Source: Desulfobacteraceae bacterium | GTDB lineage: Bacteria > Desulfobacterota > Desulfobacteria > Desulfobacterales > JACKCP01 | Assembly (NCBI GenBank): GCA_020633955.1 | Contig: JACKCP010000011.1 | Span: 1 to 64,000, forward strand | Reading direction: 5' to 3' | DNA length: 64,000 nt | Part shown: piece by piece, positions 59,703 through 64,000 of the stretch | Layout: every line of letters begins with the position of its first letter | Numbering within the stretch: the first letter of the stretch is position 1 | Made by a program: the position numbers and the translations under genes | The notes under the pieces: generated by a model | Seen by the model: the letters and a program-made list of their open reading frames with translations, nothing else | Database searches by the model: none | Told to the model about the DNA's origin: nothing

Positions 59703-61904
59703 TTATAAATCAAGCCGTTTGGTAATTTCTTCTGCCCTTTTACTCAAATCACCGCATTGAGACTCAAGCCTTCCAAGTTCCTCAAGACAAACTTTTTTAG
59801 ATTCCTGATTATTTTCCATTATCTCAAGAATATCTGAAAAATCATTTACATAGGAATCAAGAGATTCAATAAGGCTTTTCAAGTAAACATCCATGACCTG
59901 CTCAGAAAACTTTAATACATATTGAAACTTAAGGTTTTCTCTGTAGTTTAAAAAATGATTTTTCAGGGTTGATTCAGTTTCTTTTTTTATTTTTAAAAGG
60001 CCTTTTTCAATAATTTTAAGTGCATCATCGTTTAAGGAATTTTTAGGTTTAAAAATCCTGTTAATCAAATTTTTGAAAAAAACCATTGAAGAGCCGGCCA
60101 TTGCACTGCTTCTTAATACAACATTGTAATTGAGTGCATCAAGTGCAGAAGGAATTTCAAATGCCTGCTCAAGACTGAAGTTATCTGGAGAAGGAATATT
60201 TGTACCAAATTTTACAGGATCTTTTCCTATTGTTTTCTGAAAATTGTTTCTTGTTTCAAAAACCATATATTCAGAGGATTTTGATAGTTCATAATAATAT
60301 GAAACAATTTCTTTTTCCTTTTCCTTAATAAAAGATATTACCAGTGGATTAATTTCTCTTGTAACAAAATTATCAAGACTTTGTCTGAAATCCTGATACA
60401 GGGAAAAATAATTTACCTTAACTGAGCTGTCCCCTGTTTTTACAACATATTTGTTAAGTTCTCCCTTGTATGACTTTATGAAATCGTACACCATACCTGT
60501 TATTTCGGAGCTTGAAGAAAAAAAGGAATCAATCTCGTTTTTTAAGTTTTTATCAAATTTGGACTTTGATCCTTCCATGGTATTTTTTATAATATTTTTA
60601 ACTTCCCTGAATTTTTTGGTCTGATCGATAAGCTCTTTTTCAGCAGTTTTATCACCTGAATCAAGAATTTTTATTTTTATTTCAAGACGCTCGCTCAACT
60701 CATTTATTTTGTCTCTAATTTTCCCAAGAATACTTGAATAAAAGAAAAACTGCTTCTTTAAAATAAGTTCATTTTTAAAATAATTGTTAAAGTCTTTAAA
60801 CCCGTTTTTTAAAAAAATTGAGCTTTCCTTATCAAGCCTCCATTGTTCAAGCCTCAAAATATCTTTTTTTGAAAGACTGTCTTCATTTTCAGTAAAAAGT
60901 TCATAAAGGGCAGATATTGTAAAATACTTTGCATCAGGCTTTAAAAGACAGATTTCCTCTGCAGTTTTTTTCTCAACCCTTTTAAGATCTTCAAGATTTT
61001 CATGTTCTGACAAATCAGCATTCAAAACAAAAACAGACTGGCCTGTAAGTCCCATTTTTTTAAGCATATTCAAAAAAATTATATCAGCCTGTCTTAAACC
61101 TGTCCGAGTGCTTACAAGATAAATTATAAAGTTGGTTTTTAACAGATAATCCTGAATACGGGCTATATGAAGAGGATTTGTGGAGTCGCTTCCCTGACAG
61201 TCTGCTATTTCTGTTTTTTCGTCAATAGCATTTCCAGGAATTTCAACATAAATATCTTTTACATAAACTGCTAAAGGCTCCTGGCTTGCAAAATCCTTAT
61301 ATTCATCAAAATTATCACCGAAAAACTCAAACTCTCCTTTTTCAAGGATATTTTCAAGACGCTCATAACCCTTGAGATATGACTGAAGATATACGCTTTT
61401 TGCTTCTCTTGAGTCTTTTGTAAAAAGATCTTCATTTTTCAGTGCAACAAGTACCCGATCAAGCCTTTGTCTTGAGTTTATATCCCTGATGTCAAAATCA
61501 TCAAAATTACCGTTATCTTCAAACTCAGGTAAAAGAACCACTGAGTTTTTTATGTCATTATTTATTTCATCAATAGTTTTAAAAGAAACAACTGCTTTTT
61601 TTTCTTTTCCTGCCATTACACGGGTTACAACAGAAGTTATTACCCCTGCTCCCCTTTTTAAAAAGTCAGATTTTAAAAAGGAATTTATAAATGTGCTTTT
61701 TCCAGATTTTATTGCTCCCACAACTGCAATTTTTAAAACCTGATCATCAATATTTTTATTTATTGATCCAAAAAATTTTTTTATTTTTTCAAGCTCTTCA
61801 ATTCCTGATTTATCCTCAGACTTAAGATAACTTGAGTAAATGGTTCCAAGTTCATTTGAAAGATCAATAAGTTCATTTGTTATATCAAAAGCATTGTTTG
61901 CCAT
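59703..61904 (-). CDS. Dynamin-like large GTPase
   Basis: 733 residues from the ATG at 61904 (TGGAGAA upstream; a further 5-codon extension is possible). G1 is GAIKSGKST (63-71), G2 lies in the GVITSVVTR segment, G3 is DCQGSD (Asp235, Gly238) and G4 is the variant LNADL (Asn295-Ala-Asp297 in place of (T/N)KxD). Long helical bundles follow (about 350-700) with a short hydrophobic paddle-like segment, VVLRSSAMAGSSMVFF (about 600-615). Bacterial dynamin-like proteins shape or fuse membranes. It stands alone, not paired with a second dynamin gene as in many two-component sets. It is nearly abutting the HEMAH gene at its 3' end. Confidence 0.88.
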   Translation of the reverse strand: MANNAFDITNELIDLSNELGTIYSSYLKSEDKSGIEELEKIKKFFGSINKNIDDQVLKIAVVGAIKSGKSTFINSFLKSDFLKRGAGVITSVVTRVMAGKEKKAVVSFKTIDEINNDIKNSVVLLPEFEDNGNFDDFDIRDINSRQRLDRVLVALKNEDLFTKDSREAKSVYLQSYLKGYERLENILEKGEFEFFGDNFDEYKDFASQEPLAVYVKDIYVEIPGNAIDEKTEIADCQGSDSTNPLHIARIQDYLLKTNFIIYLVSTRTGLRQADIIFLNMLKKMGLTGQSVFVLNADLSEHENLEDLKRVEKKTAEEICLLKPDAKYFTISALYELFTENEDSLSKKDILRLEQWRLDKESSIFLKNGFKDFNNYFKNELILKKQFFFYSSILGKIRDKINELSERLEIKIKILDSGDKTAEKELIDQTKKFREVKNIIKNTMEGSKSKFDKNLKNEIDSFFSSSSEITGMVYDFIKSYKGELNKYVVKTGDSSVKVNYFSLYQDFRQSLDNFVTREINPLVISFIKEKEKEIVSYYYELSKSSEYMVFETRNNFQKTIGKDPVKFGTNIPSPDNFSLEQAFEIPSALDALNYNVVLRSSAMAGSSMVFFKNLINRIFKPKNSLNDDALKIIEKGLLKIKKETESTLKNHFLNYRENLKFQYVLKFSEQVMDVYLKSLIESLDSYVNDFSDILEIMENNQESKKVCLEELGRLESQCGDLSKRAEEITKRLDL

Positions 61905-62005
61905 AAAAATTCTCCACAAAAAAATTAAAGCATTCTAAAATATTTATTTTAAATCATAACTCTGATAACCTGAAAACAAAAAACAATCAAAAGAGAAAAT
62001 TAATC

Positions 62006-62989
62006 ATGGAAACAAATCTTATCAACCCCGTAAAAAATCAGCCACACTTCAAACTGTTTGAATCAGGTCCAAAAATAAATATTAAAGACTTTAAACTGCA
62101 GACAAAAATGGGTAAAAAAATCCCTGGTTTTTTAAAGCCCCTTTTTTTCAGACAGTTTATTTTTGCAGGAATAATAACAGATAACCATATTGCCGGTGCT
62201 GCCATTGCAGATCTTGGATATGCTTCAAAAGGATTTGTGTATATACATGATCTTGAAACAAACACCCTTCATGAAAAAGGCTCTCTTGTTTTTCCTTTTT
62301 TCAAAAAGATTATTAACCCCGATACAGAAAATTCTGATGCCTGGTTTAAAGCAAAGGATCTTGAAATTAAATTTTTTACAAACAGCCTTTATGTAAACTC
62401 AAAAAATATTAAATTTGAGATAGAATTTTTAAATGAAAAAAAACCATCTCCTTTAAGAATTTGCTCAAAAACTTCATATAACAGGTGGTTTTTCACAAAA
62501 AAACAAACTCCTTTAAAATGCACAGGCAAAATAGGTCTTAATAATAATGAAACAGAATTTTCTTCAGAAACATCAAGGGCCATCACAGACCGAAGTCTTG
62601 GATATCCAGGAAGGGAAATATGGTGGAACTGGGCTTCAACGGCATGCATACTTGATTTTAAGGAATTTGGAATGAATCTTTCATGGGGAGTAAATCAGAC
62701 AGGCGAAACAGAAAACTTCATCTGGCATGATGATAAATTTATAAAAATAAATCAGGTGAATTTTGAAAAAGAAGATAATGAAATATGGTCTGTCAGGTCA
62801 AATGACAATATTATTGACCTAAAATTCATCCCCAAAAAAACAAAAACTGAAAAAACAAATTTTTTATTTACCGCCTCAAATTTTATCCAGCATACAGGCA
62901 TATTCAGAGGAAAAATAAAACTTGATGAAAAAAATTATAAGGATGTTGAATTTTTGGGATGGCTTGAAGACCATTATGTAAAATGGTGA
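62006..62989 (+). CDS. DUF2804 family protein
   Basis: 327 residues, no signal peptide. The opening INPVKNQPHFKLFESGP and the motif GYPGREIWWNWASTACIL (about 200-217) match DUF2804, a conserved family of unknown function found in proteobacteria and others. DDKFIKINQVNF and GWLEDHYVKW at the end are also typical. The all-beta pattern suggests a lipocalin-like or AsqI/CrtC-like fold, by analogy only. Divergent from the dynamin-like gene (101 bases apart), so a shared regulatory region is possible, maybe lipid- or membrane-related. Confidence 0.82.
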   Translation: METNLINPVKNQPHFKLFESGPKINIKDFKLQTKMGKKIPGFLKPLFFRQFIFAGIITDNHIAGAAIADLGYASKGFVYIHDLETNTLHEKGSLVFPFFKKIINPDTENSDAWFKAKDLEIKFFTNSLYVNSKNIKFEIEFLNEKKPSPLRICSKTSYNRWFFTKKQTPLKCTGKIGLNNNETEFSSETSRAITDRSLGYPGREIWWNWASTACILDFKEFGMNLSWGVNQTGETENFIWHDDKFIKINQVNFEKEDNEIWSVRSNDNIIDLKFIPKKTKTEKTNFLFTASNFIQHTGIFRGKIKLDEKNYKDVEFLGWLEDHYVKW

Positions 62990-63029
62990 TTTACATGTGC
63001 ACCAAATTTTTACAGTTCAAATGAAAAAT

Positions 63030-63317
63030 TCAAAAGCTGTAAATATCGTATTCAGAATCAATAAGTTCAGCAAGTGCAGATGATTCTGCAAGATTAAAAA
63101 GTTTGTCAACCTTGGAGTTCAAAACATTTTTATCGTTTGAAACCATGGAAAAACCAATCTCTGCAATCTGGTATTTATCAAGGCTTCCAGCTTCACATAC
63201 TGAAGCATTAAATTCATTTTGAATTTTTGATATTATTGGCTTTACATGGGAACGTTTCTGCTTGAGTGAAAAACATTCATGTATTTTGTATTTTAAAATC
63301 CCTGAGGCTATATACAT
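63030..63317 (-). CDS. DUF503 family protein
   Basis: 95 residues, the usual length. The ferredoxin-like pattern is seen as ILKYKIHECFSLKQKRSHVKPIISKIQNEFNASVCE (about 7-42) and AEIGFSMVSNDKNVLNSKVDKL (about 51-72). DUF503 resembles ribosome-associated or RNA-binding small proteins, often next to rbfA, but the function is unproved. Its ATG overlaps the stop of the Smr-domain gene by one base, so they form an operon. Confidence 0.9.
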   Translation of the reverse strand: MYIASGILKYKIHECFSLKQKRSHVKPIISKIQNEFNASVCEAGSLDKYQIAEIGFSMVSNDKNVLNSKVDKLFNLAESSALAELIDSEYDIYSF

Positions 63318-63973
63318 TAATAATATACCTGTTTTTTTAAGAGCTTCTTTTCCTGATTTTTTGAAAGAGGCTTTTTTCTGAAAAGGACATAGGTTCCGCC
63401 GCTTCCGCCATCTGTACTTTTTGCACTGGCACAGGCAAAAATTCTTCTTCTCCAGTAATTGGAACTCAAAATCTCCTGTACAAGATTTTTCAATACCGGT
63501 TCATTTTTTGAAGAAAGACCACGTCCATGAACAATTAAAACTGCGTTTTTATTTTCCCTAAAACTTTTTTCAAGAAAATTTCTAACAATCTCATCTGCAT
63601 CAATTCTTGAAAATCCGTGCAGATCTATATATGCCTGAACCGAAAACTTACCTTCATGGAGCTTTTTTGCTGTTTCCTCACAAACTCCTGCTCCAATCAG
63701 TTCACAATATTCCGGAGTTTTTGATACTTCGAAACCCTCTCCCGAATCAAGAAGTTTTTCAAGCTTTTTTAAAACTTCCTTTTTTTCACAATAGTAATCT
63801 ATTTTATTGTAGCTTTTTCTTGTATTGAAAGAGCCTCCAATCTTTTTTTTGCCTTTTACAGGAACAACATCTGACATTTCTTTCAAAAAAAGGTCATCAT
63901 CTTTTTTGACCGAACAATATGATTTTTTATTTTCCCTTGTCTGCCAGGGGACAGTTTTTTTCTTATTTTTCAC
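63317..63973 (-). CDS. Smr/MutS2-type endonuclease-domain protein
   Basis: 218 residues using the GTG start at 63973 with AGGA four bases upstream. The N-terminal ~100 residues are Lys-rich and disordered. The Smr domain is at the C-terminal end: YIDLHGFSRIDADEIVRNFLE (DLHG, about 132-152), LIVHGRGLSSKNEPVLK (about 165-181), then STDGGSGGTYVLFRKK. The DLHG and HGRG motifs are catalytic or RNA/DNA-binding in family members. Smr proteins nick branched DNA or resolve stalled ribosome complexes. The gene starts just inside the right edge of the window, so its upstream context is not seen. Confidence 0.92.
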   Translation of the reverse strand: MKNKKKTVPWQTRENKKSYCSVKKDDDLFLKEMSDVVPVKGKKKIGGSFNTRKSYNKIDYYCEKKEVLKKLEKLLDSGEGFEVSKTPEYCELIGAGVCEETAKKLHEGKFSVQAYIDLHGFSRIDADEIVRNFLEKSFRENKNAVLIVHGRGLSSKNEPVLKNLVQEILSSNYWRRRIFACASAKSTDGGSGGTYVLFRKKPLSKNQEKKLLKKQVYY

Positions 63974-64000
63974 AAGTCCTGTTAATACATGCCTGTAGTC

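Overview
The window is a chromosomal segment from a low-GC bacterium (roughly one third G+C by eye). The gene content best fits a Desulfobacterota/Desulfobacterales-like organism. The clues are a class I adenylate cyclase, a NIL-domain ferredoxin next to tRNA-thiolation genes, phasin-like proteins, several SEC-C zinc motifs, a type A RNase P RNA, and the gene order nif3 / zinc-ribbon coiled coil / rnpB / HPr-fusion / ispD. This placement is an inference; no rRNA is present to fix it. Most of the window is ordinary housekeeping DNA. I see no prophage, insertion sequence or CRISPR array.

Layout. 1-9.5 kb: 3' end of sbcC, an alpha/beta hydrolase, a chemoreceptor, a two-gene heterodimeric ABC exporter and an RNase II/R-type exoribonuclease. 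9.6-14.5 kb: a methyltransferase, an 830-base gene-free stretch holding a candidate sigma54-driven structured RNA, a cold-shock protein, then a tightly packed NIL-ferredoxin / mnmA / mtaB tRNA-sulfur operon. 14.5-24.8 kb: class I adenylate cyclase with a divergent four-cysteine miniprotein, a tandem ThyX, hisE-hisG, a HAD hydrolase, an XRE-cupin regulator with leuC-leuD, pyrD and a secreted chalcone-isomerase-like protein. 24.9-36.4 kb: transglutaminase-like protein, sbcB, an N-degron cluster (clpS-clpA-aat), secA, an M23 peptidase, folD and argC. 36.9-41.4 kb: three phasin-like proteins, two SEC-C proteins (YchJ-like and methionine aminopeptidase) and a small DJ-1 / thioesterase / LOG-like cluster. 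41.5-49.5 kb: ispD, an HPr-fusion protein, rnpB, a zinc-ribbon coiled-coil protein, nif3, a CAU tRNA, rpoD and dnaG. 50-57.6 kb: a lipoprotein alkaline phosphatase, then an operon of three SPFH (HflK/HflC/stomatin) proteins plus a P1B-type metal ATPase. 57.7-64 kb: hisB, a hypothetical protein, an HEMAH metalloprotease-like protein, a dynamin-like GTPase, a DUF2804 protein, DUF503 and an Smr-domain protein.

How the parts work together. The clearest functional groups are: tRNA 2-thio/methylthio modification (11.7-14.5 kb); N-end-rule proteolysis, in which Aat adds Leu/Phe, ClpS recognises the N-degron and ClpA unfolds the substrate; the macromolecular-synthesis pair dnaG-rpoD; and the SPFH/P1B-ATPase operon. 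The last is the best candidate for an under-described membrane system: three different band-7 proteins translationally packed with a metal pump that lacks a soluble metal-binding domain, and no FtsH beside them. The second is the sigma54 promoter / structured RNA / intrinsic terminator upstream of the cold-shock gene.
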